64,000 bases of DNA from positions 1-64,000 of the forward strand of contig NZ_KI912460.1 in assembly GCF_000518605.1 (NCBI RefSeq), in the 5' to 3' direction. Below are positions 45,648-54,333 of the stretch, piece after piece. The position numbers were made by a program, and so were the translations under genes. The notes beneath the pieces are model-generated. The model saw only the letters and a program-made list of their open reading frames with translations. It did no database searches and was not told the DNA's origin. Numbering within the stretch: position 1 is the stretch's first letter; each line of letters begins with the position of its first letter. The stretch is from Shewanella fidelis ATCC BAA-318. GTDB taxonomy: Bacteria > Pseudomonadota > Gammaproteobacteria > Enterobacterales > Shewanellaceae.

Positions 45648-46169
45648 ATGGCAATTATTTTGGGAGTCGATCCCGGCTCTCGGATCACCGGTTATGGTGT
45701 AATTAACTGTGTTGGTCGCCAGCAAATTTATCTTGGAAGCGGTTGTATTCGCACCAGTTCTGATGAATTACCGCTGCGGCTAAAACAGATCTTCGATGGC
45801 CTTTCAGAGATAATCAGACAATATCAGCCAGATGAATTTGCTATTGAGCGGGTTTTTATGGCTAAAAATGCAGACTCTGCACTTAAGTTAGGTCAGGCTC
45901 GTGGCGCAGCAATTGTTGCGGCAACAGCTGCTAACTTACCTGTTGCTGAGTATAGCGCGACTCAAATAAAAAGCGCTGTTGTGGGTACAGGCCGCGCGCA
46001 AAAAACACAAGTACAGCATATGATCCAGCAATTGCTTAAATTACCAAGTGCACCACAAGCTGACGCAGCGGATGCTTTGGGGGTTGCAGTGTGTCATTAT
46101 CATACTTGCCAAAGCTTAGTCGCCTTGGGCGGACGAGCCAATGTAAGAACATATGGACGATATAAATGA
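45648..46169 (+). CDS. ruvC: Holliday junction resolvase RuvC
   Basis: 173-residue endonuclease that cuts Holliday junctions symmetrically. Acidic active-site residues are visible: GVDPGSRITGYG (first Asp at 7), AIERVFMAKN (Glu) and the terminal ADAADALGVAVCH (Asp pair). The stop overlaps the ruvA start (ATGA). Confidence 0.97.
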   Translation: MAIILGVDPGSRITGYGVINCVGRQQIYLGSGCIRTSSDELPLRLKQIFDGLSEIIRQYQPDEFAIERVFMAKNADSALKLGQARGAAIVAATAANLPVAEYSATQIKSAVVGTGRAQKTQVQHMIQQLLKLPSAPQADAADALGVAVCHYHTCQSLVALGGRANVRTYGRYK

Positions 46170-46783
46170 TAGGTCGTATTCGTGGTGTATTAGTAGAAAA
46201 ACAAGCACCAGAAGTCTTAGTTGACGTTGCAGGTGTTGGCTACGAAATTCAAATGCCATTAACCAGCTTTTATGAACTACCGGATCTTGGCCAAGAAGCT
46301 GTTATCTTTACTCATTTTGTTGTCAGAGAAGATGCTCAACTGCTCTATGGTTTTATTTCAAAGCAAGAGCGCAGCTTATTCAGATTATTGATTAAAGCTA
46401 ATGGTGTTGGGCCAAAGCTGGGGCTAACTATTCTTTCTGGCATGACTGCAGGTGAGTTTGTTGCCTGTGTTGAGCGCGATGATATTGCAACATTAGTAAA
46501 GTTACCCGGTGTAGGTAAAAAAACTGCAGAGCGTTTGTTAGTAGAGATGCGTGACAAGCTAAAGAGCCTAATGGAAACATCGGTCGGTTCTGAGCGTGAA
46601 TTTGTACTTCAATCTAACTATAAAGCGCCTGAAGTCGTAAATACTGCAGAAGAAGATGCAATAGCGGCATTATTAGCATTGGGATACAAGCCTGCTCAAG
46701 CGAGTAAAGCTGTGTCCTCAGTTTATACGGTTGATATGACATCAGAGATGCTGATTAAATCTGCTCTAAAATCGATGCTTTAA
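46166..46783 (+). CDS. ruvA: Holliday junction branch-migration protein RuvA
   Basis: 205 residues. OB-fold start (MIGRIRGVLVEKQAPEVLVDVAGVGYEI), tandem helix-hairpin-helix motifs (KANGVGPKLGLTILSG; KLPGVGKKTAERLLVEM) and a C-terminal RuvB-contacting domain (AIAALLALGYKPAQASKAV). It targets RuvB to junctions. 9 bases before ruvB. No LexA box was seen upstream of ruvC/ruvA. Confidence 0.97.
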   Translation: MIGRIRGVLVEKQAPEVLVDVAGVGYEIQMPLTSFYELPDLGQEAVIFTHFVVREDAQLLYGFISKQERSLFRLLIKANGVGPKLGLTILSGMTAGEFVACVERDDIATLVKLPGVGKKTAERLLVEMRDKLKSLMETSVGSEREFVLQSNYKAPEVVNTAEEDAIAALLALGYKPAQASKAVSSVYTVDMTSEMLIKSALKSML

Positions 46784-46792
46784 GGAATGTAG

Positions 46793-47806
46793 ATGATTGA
46801 AGCCGACCGATTAATACAACCGCACATATTAGACCGAGATGAAGTCGAAGCGGTTGATCGTGCGATGCGACCAAAACTACTTGATGAATATACCGGTCAA
46901 GATGATACTCGTGCGCAGTTAAAAATATTTATTGAAGCGGCGCAAAAGCGCAGTGAAGCCTTAGATCATATGTTGATTTACGGGCCACCAGGCTTAGGTA
47001 AAACCACATTAGCTATGATCGTTGCCAATGAAATGGGCGTTAATATTAAGTCTACCTCAGGTCCTGTACTTGAAAAAGCGGGTGATTTGGCTGCCTTGCT
47101 GACTAATCTTGAGCCTAACGATGTGCTGTTTATCGATGAAATTCATCGTTTAAGTCCTGTTGTTGAGGAGATCTTATATCCAGCAATGGAAGATTATCAG
47201 CTGGATATTATGATAGGAGAGGGGCCTGCAGCACGTTCGATTAAATTGGATTTGCCTCCTTTTACCCTTGTTGGTGCAACGACTCGTGCAGGGGCGTTAA
47301 CTTCACCTTTACGTGCTCGCTTTGGTATTCCACTAAGACTTGAGTTTTATAACGTTAAAGATCTTGCAAGTATCGTGACGCGTAGCGCCAAAGTTATGGG
47401 GCTTGAAATCGATGAGGACGGCGCTATTGAAGTGGCTCGTCGTTCTCGTGGTACACCACGTATTGCTAACCGGTTACTCAGGCGTGTCAGAGATTTTGCT
47501 GAAGTTAAGCATAGTGGCGCGGTCACTAAAATGATAGCTGATGAAGCATTAGACATGCTGGATGTTGATGCTGAGGGTTTCGACTATATGGATCGGAAGC
47601 TATTGTTGGCCATTATTGATAAATTTATGGGTGGTCCAGTAGGTTTAGATAACTTGGCCGCAGCCATTGGCGAAGAGCGGGAAACCATTGAAGACGTACT
47701 TGAGCCGTTTTTAATTCAGCAAGGTTTTATCCAGCGCACTCCGCGGGGACGTATAGCTACGAATAGGGCATACAGCCACTTTAACTTGATAAAGCCTGAA
47801 GCTTAA
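46793..47806 (+). CDS. ruvB: Holliday junction helicase motor RuvB
   Basis: 337-residue AAA+ ATPase driving branch migration. Walker A GPPGLGKTT, Walker B LFIDEIH, sensor 1 GATTRAG, and the C-terminal winged helix (GFIQRTPRGRIAT). It acts with RuvA and RuvC. A bidirectional terminator follows. Confidence 0.98.
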   Translation: MIEADRLIQPHILDRDEVEAVDRAMRPKLLDEYTGQDDTRAQLKIFIEAAQKRSEALDHMLIYGPPGLGKTTLAMIVANEMGVNIKSTSGPVLEKAGDLAALLTNLEPNDVLFIDEIHRLSPVVEEILYPAMEDYQLDIMIGEGPAARSIKLDLPPFTLVGATTRAGALTSPLRARFGIPLRLEFYNVKDLASIVTRSAKVMGLEIDEDGAIEVARRSRGTPRIANRLLRRVRDFAEVKHSGAVTKMIADEALDMLDVDAEGFDYMDRKLLLAIIDKFMGGPVGLDNLAAAIGEERETIEDVLEPFLIQQGFIQRTPRGRIATNRAYSHFNLIKPEA

Positions 47807-47815
47807 GTAAGAGAT

Positions 47816-47846
47816 AAAAATAGCCCAGTTAACATGGGCTATTTTT
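47816..47846. terminator. Bidirectional intrinsic terminator
   Basis: AAAAATAGCCCA and TGGGCTATTTTT form a perfect 12-bp stem with a 7-base loop between the convergent ruvB and DUF4402-like genes. Confidence 0.92.
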
Positions 47847-47854
47847 AATTATAA

Positions 47855-48379
47855 TTACTGCTCAATTATTCTTAATACATATTGCGGAAACTTCTCTCCA
47901 GCAGTGGCTTTTTTCCCAGCCACGACCTTAGCACCAATTGAAATCACTTCACCATCAACTCCAGGGTTATCCAGTGCAACCGTTGGGAAATTTTTATAAG
48001 TTTTGTTTTTGTACCTTACTCGCAGTGTTTTTAAATTGACCTTGGTTTCGTTTGCAAGCTGAAAAAACTCAATGGTAATGGGTCTGTTGCTATCCGAACG
48101 CACTAGATATTTACCTTGGTAATAATCGTTATCGAGCAAAGTTGCGTTAGTGCCACCACCTAAGTTTCCTTTCCAATTAACGATCACCACAGTCGACTTA
48201 TTTAGGTTTTTAACTGTGGTTGGGTACTTTAGTGGCTGAATTTCAGTAATAAAAATCGCGGCCGATGCGTTTGATATGCCTAGAGAACTGACCCCAAAAA
48301 CGATGGCTATAATTAACATCGCTTGAAGTAAAGCAAGCTGCACGCTGTTATTTATAAAAGTAAGTTGATGAAAAAGCAT
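47855..48379 (-). CDS. Exported DUF4402-like protein, divergent from the fibre operon
   Basis: 174 residues with a long signal region (MLIIAIVFGVSSLGISNASA). The mature part is all-beta. Its pattern, a G-x-YLVRSDSNRPITIE strand, then GEVISIGAKVVAGKKATAGEKFPQYVLRI near the end, resembles the DUF4402 fold (iGg-L-v-a-G-Y-g-y-V), though diverged. ATG 48379 has AAGGG 6 bases upstream. It is transcribed away from the DUF4402/chaperone/usher operon across a 587-base gap and may be an extra subunit. The assignment is tentative. Confidence 0.55.
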   Translation of the reverse strand: MLFHQLTFINNSVQLALLQAMLIIAIVFGVSSLGISNASAAIFITEIQPLKYPTTVKNLNKSTVVIVNWKGNLGGGTNATLLDNDYYQGKYLVRSDSNRPITIEFFQLANETKVNLKTLRVRYKNKTYKNFPTVALDNPGVDGEVISIGAKVVAGKKATAGEKFPQYVLRIIEQ

Positions 48380-48966
48380 TATTTTCCCTTTTATTATTCT
48401 TTGGGGGGTATAGCAATTAGTATTATTTAGATTACTGAATATGATGCTGTTGCGGAAGTAGCACTGCGCTGAATTTGATGGATTTTGTAATAACTCGAAT
48501 TTTGATAGCAGTACATATGCAGGGCTTTGCTGATTTTTTTGTAGTAATAAAGTCTAGTTTTGAGCATTCACTCTAGACTAAAGGGTTATTCATAGTGGTT
48601 ATAAACTATCCCTTTTTGTTATATATATCTGTTTAACCACAACAAGAATAAGTGATTATTTACACTGTGATTTATGATTAACTTGGTTGATTAGTTTTTA
48701 TTGAGTGTTAATTGTGGCGTTTTTATCTTTTTTGTAGCGGTCTGCCAAGTCGTAAAAAACTAAAGGGTTAATTTTTACTGTTTTTGCTTAGATGACAGTT
48801 TTATGAATTGATAAATAAGCATGTTGCTAAATGTAACAAAATTGTTATAAGTTCAATTCCAAGCTTCACGTTAAAGAGAATTACCCCTGTAGAACAGTGG
48901 TTTAATGAATCTTTTATTGGTGCAGCGAAAATATAAAAATAATCGATACCCTATAGGAACTGGATA
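48380..48966. other. 587-bp AT-rich divergent promoter region of the fibre locus
   Basis: No gene is seen. The region is strongly AT-rich. A perfect 14-bp palindrome TAACAAAATTGTTA lies at 48834-48847, about 120 bases before the first subunit gene. No further elements are supported. Confidence 0.6.
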
Positions 48967-49434
48967 ATGACAAATAAAATACTACTTTCTACTCTTGTTG
49001 CATCTTCTCTACTACTTTCTACTAGCGCCATTGCAGAAGACGCAACAGGTACAGCTAACTTTAATTTAGTATATCCACTGACTGTAACTGAAACGACAGC
49101 GATGGAGTTTGGTGACGTTTCTATTGCTGCTGACGCTAACTGTGCTGTTGATTTTGCCGGAGCAACTACAGGTTCAGCTTGTGTTGCTGGTGGGGCGACT
49201 TCTGCAGCAGGTGCTTTTACCGTTTCTGGTGCTAATGGTCTAGTTAACGTATCTGTATCTGGCGCAGATACTAGTATACCTGGCGTTGAATTTACTCCTA
49301 GTGTTGCTAATGCGTCTGAAACAATTGCAGGTAACACAGCATCGATTAATGTTGCTGGTAACCTTGCTATTACTGCTGCAAACGCGACGGCAGGTACTCA
49401 CGCGTTATCTTATACATTGAGCGTGACTTACTAA
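48967..49434 (+). CDS. DUF4402-type fibre subunit (major pilin candidate)
   Basis: 155 residues. A signal peptide (LLSTLVASSLLLSTSAIA) precedes a Gly/Ala/Thr-rich beta-sandwich: NFNLVYPLTVTETTAMEFGDVS start, C-x12-C pair (NCAVDFAGATTGSAC) probably forming a disulfide, and SINVAGNLAITAANATAGTHALSYTLSVTY end, which is the DUF4402 pattern. The alternating C-terminal strand would suit donor-strand exchange with the chaperone. First gene before chaperone and usher; a strong hairpin after it may favour high subunit levels. TAGGAAC is a weak SD. Confidence 0.78.
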   Translation: MTNKILLSTLVASSLLLSTSAIAEDATGTANFNLVYPLTVTETTAMEFGDVSIAADANCAVDFAGATTGSACVAGGATSAAGAFTVSGANGLVNVSVSGADTSIPGVEFTPSVANASETIAGNTASINVAGNLAITAANATAGTHALSYTLSVTY

Positions 49435-49443
49435 ATCTATTAA

Positions 49444-49474
49444 GGGGCTATGAATAAGATGAATTCATAGCCCC
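49444..49474 (+). terminator. Hairpin between subunit and chaperone genes
   Basis: GGGGCTATGAAT and ATTCATAGCCCC form a perfect 12-bp stem with a 7-base loop, but no T-run follows. It may be an mRNA-stabilising or partial-termination element that sets the ratio of subunit to assembly proteins. Confidence 0.6.
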
Positions 49475-49560
49475 TGCTTTAATCGACGAGAGTCGATGCC
49501 GAAGTAAGCTATTCAAAATAATAAAAGAGGGTAAACCTCGCACATTAGCTAGGCGACGAT

Positions 49561-50340
49561 ATGAAAAAATTTCTACTTGGCTGTATTGCAGCACTTTTAG
49601 CATTTAATGCTTCTGCCAATCTACTTGTGAACCCCACTCGCGTAGAGCTTGATCGCAAAAATACTAGCGCTGTTTTCTCTTTAGTTAATAAAGGAAGTAC
49701 CCCAGCTCGTTACAATATCTATTTTGAAGATAAAAAGATGCTGGCTAATGGTGAGTATGTAACCTTATCAAAGCAAGAAGCGACTCACTCGTTAGCAAGT
49801 TTTGTACGCTATTCACCACGCAGGGTTAATATTGAGCCAGAGCAAGGGGTTCGAGTTCGTTTGGCGGCAAGGTTACCCCGTGATATCGCTAATGGTGAAT
49901 ATCGTAGTTATATGGTTTTTCATCAAATACCTTTAACGCCAACAACGCAAACAAATAGCACTGAGCAGGATGCCGATACATTCAGTTTATCTATTTCTGC
50001 CTTTATGAAAGTGGCAATTCCAGTATTGATGCGAGTCGGCGATTTAACGAGTGAGCTCAAAATTGATAGCAATGCGAATGATAGTAGGCAATCAATTGAA
50101 GTGACACTGCAACGCACAGGAGAGCGCAGCAGCATTGGTGATATAGAGGTTATTAACCCAGTAACCAAGCAAGTCATCGGGGCGATGAAAAATATTGCTA
50201 TATACACTGAGGTTAATCAGCGACAGCTTTCCATTCCTCTGAATCAACCGGTTGCCGCCGGGACTGAGTTACTTGTTCGTTATCAAGAAAATGATTCGCT
50301 GTTTCAAGCGCAAACCGTAGAGGCTAGTTTAATACTCTAG
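49561..50340 (+). CDS. Periplasmic fimbrial chaperone (PapD-like)
   Basis: 259 residues with a signal peptide (FLLGCIAALLAFNASA). The N-terminal immunoglobulin-like domain (LLVNPTRVELDRKNTSAVFSL) and the F1-G1 region FVRYSPRRVNIEPEQGVRVRL, with basic residues ahead of an alternating strand, are typical. ANGEYRSYMVFHQIP and a C-terminal second domain complete the fold. It should hold subunits for donor-strand complementation and deliver them to the usher. It ends with amber TAG at 50338-50340, and the usher frame continues in phase just after it. Confidence 0.82.
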   Translation: MKKFLLGCIAALLAFNASANLLVNPTRVELDRKNTSAVFSLVNKGSTPARYNIYFEDKKMLANGEYVTLSKQEATHSLASFVRYSPRRVNIEPEQGVRVRLAARLPRDIANGEYRSYMVFHQIPLTPTTQTNSTEQDADTFSLSISAFMKVAIPVLMRVGDLTSELKIDSNANDSRQSIEVTLQRTGERSSIGDIEVINPVTKQVIGAMKNIAIYTEVNQRQLSIPLNQPVAAGTELLVRYQENDSLFQAQTVEASLIL

Positions 50341-50346
50341 CCGACT

Positions 50347-53300
50347 TTGAACGCGTTACTTCGACTATTACAGTTTTGTCGCTGGCTTACTTTAGCAGCG
50401 ATATTTCTGATCGCGCTATTAGCATCGAAGCCTGCATCAAAAGTATCCTCAATTGACTCGCCTGATCTCGAGGGTACGCTTAACCCATATTCTGCACTAG
50501 CACTCACAGTAAATGCTCCCAAGATAGCGACTATAACTCATCAGCTAGAGCGTGAAAAACCGCGTGACTCTCAAGTAGAGCAATTATCTCAAGCCCTGCG
50601 GACTGAGGTGACACTGAATGAGCCTGATAATGCTATTTTAGAGCAGCAGCTTTCCCATAAAAATGCTGAGGTAACAAAAGAGAAAGCAATTCAATCAATT
50701 GTTAGTGTGGCAGCAACGGGTGTTGCTCTTGAAAGTACTATTGAGCCCCCTAAAGCTAATAAAAGTAGAATGTCATCTCAGCCGATAGCAGGGCTGTCAA
50801 AAACAGCTTCTGAAGATGAACTAAAAACAGCCGATGGATCGGTTTATAAAACAGGCCAAAACCAGTCGTTGCCAGTTCAACCCTTGCAGGCCTCTCAAAG
50901 CAACATAGGCGCTTGTGATCATCAACTGGCTATTCCCTATACAAGAGAGGTGGCTGATGAAGCGTTATTTCTCGTTACCCAGCTTTTCTATGCAGACATG
51001 CTGTTAAGCAATGAGATGTTTGCATATCACGTTGATGGCCGTTTTTATTTACCGCTAGAGTTTATTGTTGAGCAGCTGTTATTGCCGCTACAAGTTGATA
51101 TCGACACTTTCTCTGCCCATGGCTGGTTTGTTGATGAAGCTAAAACAATACAAATTGATCAGCAGTTGATGCTGTTTTGGAACCAAGGTGTTGATTGCAG
51201 CACAACAGCATCGGTTATCTTCCATGATAGTTGGGATCTCTATTTAGACACTAAGATCTTACAGCAGTTATTTGGCGTTGAGGTCACATTTGATCCCGCA
51301 AGGCAAAAGTTTGATATTGCGGCCTCCGATAATATTCCACTTAGCCAACTAATAGAAAGGCAGAAAAAATATCAGTTATTTAATGCACAAAAAAACAGTG
51401 CAGATAAACGCCCGATTAAAGAGATTAATAAACAATATGCCCTTGTGGGGGATTTAGCACTGAATATCGATGTAGGAGTGAGAACGCAATCGATTAAAGA
51501 TGATGTTAAAACTGAAACGGACAGTTATGTTCAGGCAAGAACAGACATTTTTAGTCACAATAGCTATGTAGCATACTCTCACACTGCTAATGGAACGACA
51601 TTCAATGGTTATCTAGAGCGAATTTTAACTGATCAGTGGTTTAATTTTTACCGTTTAGGTGATGTTGATTCTCATAACTTATCTTTGGTTGCTGACTCAA
51701 CTCGAGGAACGGGGGCTGTTGTTAGCGCCGGCGATGGATTTAATGCCGATTTGCGTACGATAGTTGTTGATGGTGAATTGGAACCCGGTTGGGATGTAGA
51801 GTTATATCGTAATAATACCCTTATTGGTGTTCAGCGAGTGCAGTCCGATGGCCTATATCGATTTAGTGATGTGCCTTATTACATAGGTTTAAACCAATAT
51901 CAGTTGCGATTTTTCGGCCCCAATGGTGAAAGCCGAATCGAATCCTTCAGTAAGTTACTTGATAACTCAGTCTTAGAAAAGGGCAGTGTTGGCGTTAATG
52001 TCGGTGCCATTACTCGAGAGCAGGATGATTTAAAGCAGTACTACGCCGATATTAATTGGGCGGTAAGAGAGGATATGACTCTAGGTATGGCATTGGTGCA
52101 ACAACAAGATGAGCAAAAGCAATGGCAATTTTTACCTCGTTTAGCGGTTAACTTTGTTGGCGATGCTCAACTTGTTGAACTTAACTATGTTCAAAGCCAA
52201 CAAGGCTATGCAACCAGTGCAGCTATACAGGGAAGTCAAAGTTATATCGACTGGCAAGCAGAATGGCAAAAGTATAGCAATTACTCAACATGGGATAATG
52301 TTGATGGGCGTATCAATGAGCAAGCGTTTGTCAGTCTAAGTGGCGGATTCAATGAGCTCGGGATTAATTGGGGGCTGAATGGACGTTGGCAAGCATTAAA
52401 TATTGGCAGTGATAATGCGCAGATGAATTTTCTTTTATCTGGGCGGGTTAATACTTTAACAGTCAGTAATGAACTGCGCTGGTCGAGTTTAAACAAGCGT
52501 GAACAATGGCGCGATAGAATTGCATTATCTGGTAGGTTAAATAACTGGCAGTTGCGCAGTTATGTTGATTTAGAGCTTGTGCCAGATGTAATGTTAAATC
52601 AGTGGGTATCGAATATTAATACTGCGATTAACGATGATGCAAACTATCAACTTGAGTTACGATATCAGCCTAATAGCGATACTGAATTTAGTATGCGCAA
52701 CTCCATCGCTTATTTCTTTGATTTCGGAAGTCTACGGCTAGATATTGATAATGCTTCTAACGGTGATTGGTTTGCACAAATGAAGTGGAATAGCGCCATA
52801 TTGTGGGATACTAAACCTGATCGTTGGCTAGTTGACCGAATGAGCTATATCAATACCGGAGCCGTAAAGATTATCGCTTTTCAAGACGATAATGCTAATG
52901 GCTTGTTTGAAGAAGATGAGCTAGCGATTTCGGGGTTGAGATTTTCTGGCCACAGTCAGTCAAACAAACAAACCGATGAAAATGGCGAGCTGCTAATTAC
53001 TCAGTTACAAACCAATAGACAGCAAAAGTTGGTCCTTAATGAAAACAGCTTAAAAGATCCCTTTTTAATTCCGGCAGCGCATATCATCAGTGTTAACCCC
53101 CATCCCGGGCATATTCAACCCATTTTGTTTCCAGTCATGTTTACATCAGAGCTAGAGGGGGAAGTGGTTTACTTCGATAGTGGCATCGCGGCAACTGGCA
53201 AGTTATTGGAACTGCGATCAGTAACGTCTGCTTTAACCTATCAAACACGAGTGGAATATGATGGTGTATTTATTTTTGAGCAAATCCGTCCAGGTGAATA

Positions 53301-53391
53301 TCAGCTATTTTTGGACGCAGAGCTGATCCGCAGCATTAAGTTAATGCCTGGCGAGTTCCTACAATTACCGCAACTGATAGTTAGTAATTAA
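50347..53391 (+). CDS. Outer-membrane usher-like protein
   Basis: 1014 residues from TTG 50347. A hydrophobic signal-like segment lies at about 12-27; residues about 30-190 are a polar low-complexity extension; an N-terminal domain (about 190-350) contacts the periplasm; from about 365 (YALVGDLALNIDVG) a beta-barrel-like region contains a plug-like insert (GWDVELYRNNTLIGVQRV). The C-terminus has a Ca-type loop (DDNANGLFEEDELAISG) and a carboxypeptidase-regulatory-like domain, as in TcfC/CS1-type ushers. No ATG or SD is present for its start; the frame is in phase with the chaperone across one amber codon. It secretes and assembles subunits. Confidence 0.75.
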   Translation: MNALLRLLQFCRWLTLAAIFLIALLASKPASKVSSIDSPDLEGTLNPYSALALTVNAPKIATITHQLEREKPRDSQVEQLSQALRTEVTLNEPDNAILEQQLSHKNAEVTKEKAIQSIVSVAATGVALESTIEPPKANKSRMSSQPIAGLSKTASEDELKTADGSVYKTGQNQSLPVQPLQASQSNIGACDHQLAIPYTREVADEALFLVTQLFYADMLLSNEMFAYHVDGRFYLPLEFIVEQLLLPLQVDIDTFSAHGWFVDEAKTIQIDQQLMLFWNQGVDCSTTASVIFHDSWDLYLDTKILQQLFGVEVTFDPARQKFDIAASDNIPLSQLIERQKKYQLFNAQKNSADKRPIKEINKQYALVGDLALNIDVGVRTQSIKDDVKTETDSYVQARTDIFSHNSYVAYSHTANGTTFNGYLERILTDQWFNFYRLGDVDSHNLSLVADSTRGTGAVVSAGDGFNADLRTIVVDGELEPGWDVELYRNNTLIGVQRVQSDGLYRFSDVPYYIGLNQYQLRFFGPNGESRIESFSKLLDNSVLEKGSVGVNVGAITREQDDLKQYYADINWAVREDMTLGMALVQQQDEQKQWQFLPRLAVNFVGDAQLVELNYVQSQQGYATSAAIQGSQSYIDWQAEWQKYSNYSTWDNVDGRINEQAFVSLSGGFNELGINWGLNGRWQALNIGSDNAQMNFLLSGRVNTLTVSNELRWSSLNKREQWRDRIALSGRLNNWQLRSYVDLELVPDVMLNQWVSNINTAINDDANYQLELRYQPNSDTEFSMRNSIAYFFDFGSLRLDIDNASNGDWFAQMKWNSAILWDTKPDRWLVDRMSYINTGAVKIIAFQDDNANGLFEEDELAISGLRFSGHSQSNKQTDENGELLITQLQTNRQQKLVLNENSLKDPFLIPAAHIISVNPHPGHIQPILFPVMFTSELEGEVVYFDSGIAATGKLLELRSVTSALTYQTRVEYDGVFIFEQIRPGEYQLFLDAELIRSIKLMPGEFLQLPQLIVSN

Positions 53392-53516
53392 GCTTGTCGT
53401 CATTCAAAAGTCGCATTTCACTGACTTGTATCGAGTTTTAAGCTTTGGCAATTTTGTTTATCTGTTTTAGGCAACTAAACTAAAGCAATAACTTAACTTG
53501 GCTTTGTGAAATTGAT

Positions 53517-53936
53517 ATGAAGTTACTCTTTGGCCTCGCAACCGCGATTGCACAGGCACACTTTAATTTAGTGGTGCCTTTATCTATCGAGCAAACAAAG
53601 CCTATCGAAATGGGGGATATATATAATATTGCCAACATTCATTGTGAGTTAACTGCTCAGGGCAGCCAAGGAGAAGGGTGTGCCAGTTCCAATACCTCGC
53701 TCGGCAAGCTAATGCTCAGAGGTAATGAAGCTGAGCAAGTGCTTATTACGGTGACTCCAGTTACAAACAATAGCGTATCTTTTACCCCCATTTTCGACAA
53801 TGGCAAGCAAACCTTATCAGTTTCCCTGTCGTCCAGAGCGACAGAAATATCCATTGGAGGTTCAATCACAGTAGCAGAAAGCGCCGATTTGGGCCCTCAA
53901 TCAATTAGCTATTTAATTGAAGTTAATTATCAATAA
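53517..53936 (+). CDS. Second DUF4402-type subunit (minor or tip candidate)
   Basis: 139 residues, a divergent paralogue of the protein at 48967: the start AHFNLVVPLSIEQTKPIEMGDI parallels NFNLVYPLTVTETTAMEFGDV, a Cys pair C-x11-C (HCELTAQGSQGEGC) sits at the same place, and the end SIGGSITVAESADLGPQSISYLIEVNY matches. The signal peptide is short (MKLLFGLATAIAQA). Placement after the usher suits a tip or terminator subunit. SD is poor. Confidence 0.7.
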   Translation: MKLLFGLATAIAQAHFNLVVPLSIEQTKPIEMGDIYNIANIHCELTAQGSQGEGCASSNTSLGKLMLRGNEAEQVLITVTPVTNNSVSFTPIFDNGKQTLSVSLSSRATEISIGGSITVAESADLGPQSISYLIEVNYQ

Positions 53937-53991
53937 ACCTGCCCGGTTATATCTGACGACCATAATGAAATCTCAACAATCATTTATTGTT

Positions 53992-54007
53992 AATGATTAT
54001 TGTTATC
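53992..54007. promoter_or_regulatory. Fur-box-like sequence
   Basis: AATGATTATTGTTATC matches 13 of 16 positions of the Fur consensus AATGATAATCATTATC. It lies just after the second DUF4402 gene and over 500 bases from the receptor start, so its target is unclear. Confidence 0.35.
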
Positions 54008-54210
54008 AATATGTCGTTGGTTTTTATGATTGCGAATTTGACAGCAACTAAACAATCTCACTGTAACATTTATTCACAAATATGCGACTCCCTGCATTTT
54101 TTAGCTTAACCCCAGCTTACTGCTAGCCTAATTTTGTCTATAAAAACATGAGCAATCTCAAATAATCAGCTGCAAACTTTAAGCCTTTACTAGATTTTTG
54201 ATGTGCGTTT

Positions 54211-54226
54211 TGTGATGTGCGTCACA
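54211..54226. promoter_or_regulatory. CRP-type site 1
   Basis: TGTGATGTGCGTCACA is a perfect TGTGA-N6-TCACA consensus for CRP (cAMP receptor protein), flanked by T-rich sequence. Centre at 54218.5, about 296 bases before the receptor ATG. Confidence 0.75.
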
Positions 54227-54317
54227 TTTATTAACTTCTTGCGCGTTAATAAAAGGTTGCATCAGTTCTGGTTTAAAAAGCTACTCCTTTGGTGAATTTT
54301 AGTGGAAAACACTGGTG

Positions 54318-54333
54318 CGTGATATTGCTCACA
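54318..54333. promoter_or_regulatory. CRP-type site 2
   Basis: CGTGATATTGCTCACA matches TGTGA-N6-TCACA at 9 of 10 conserved positions. Centre at 54325.5, 107 bases from site 1 (about ten helical turns). Confidence 0.65.
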
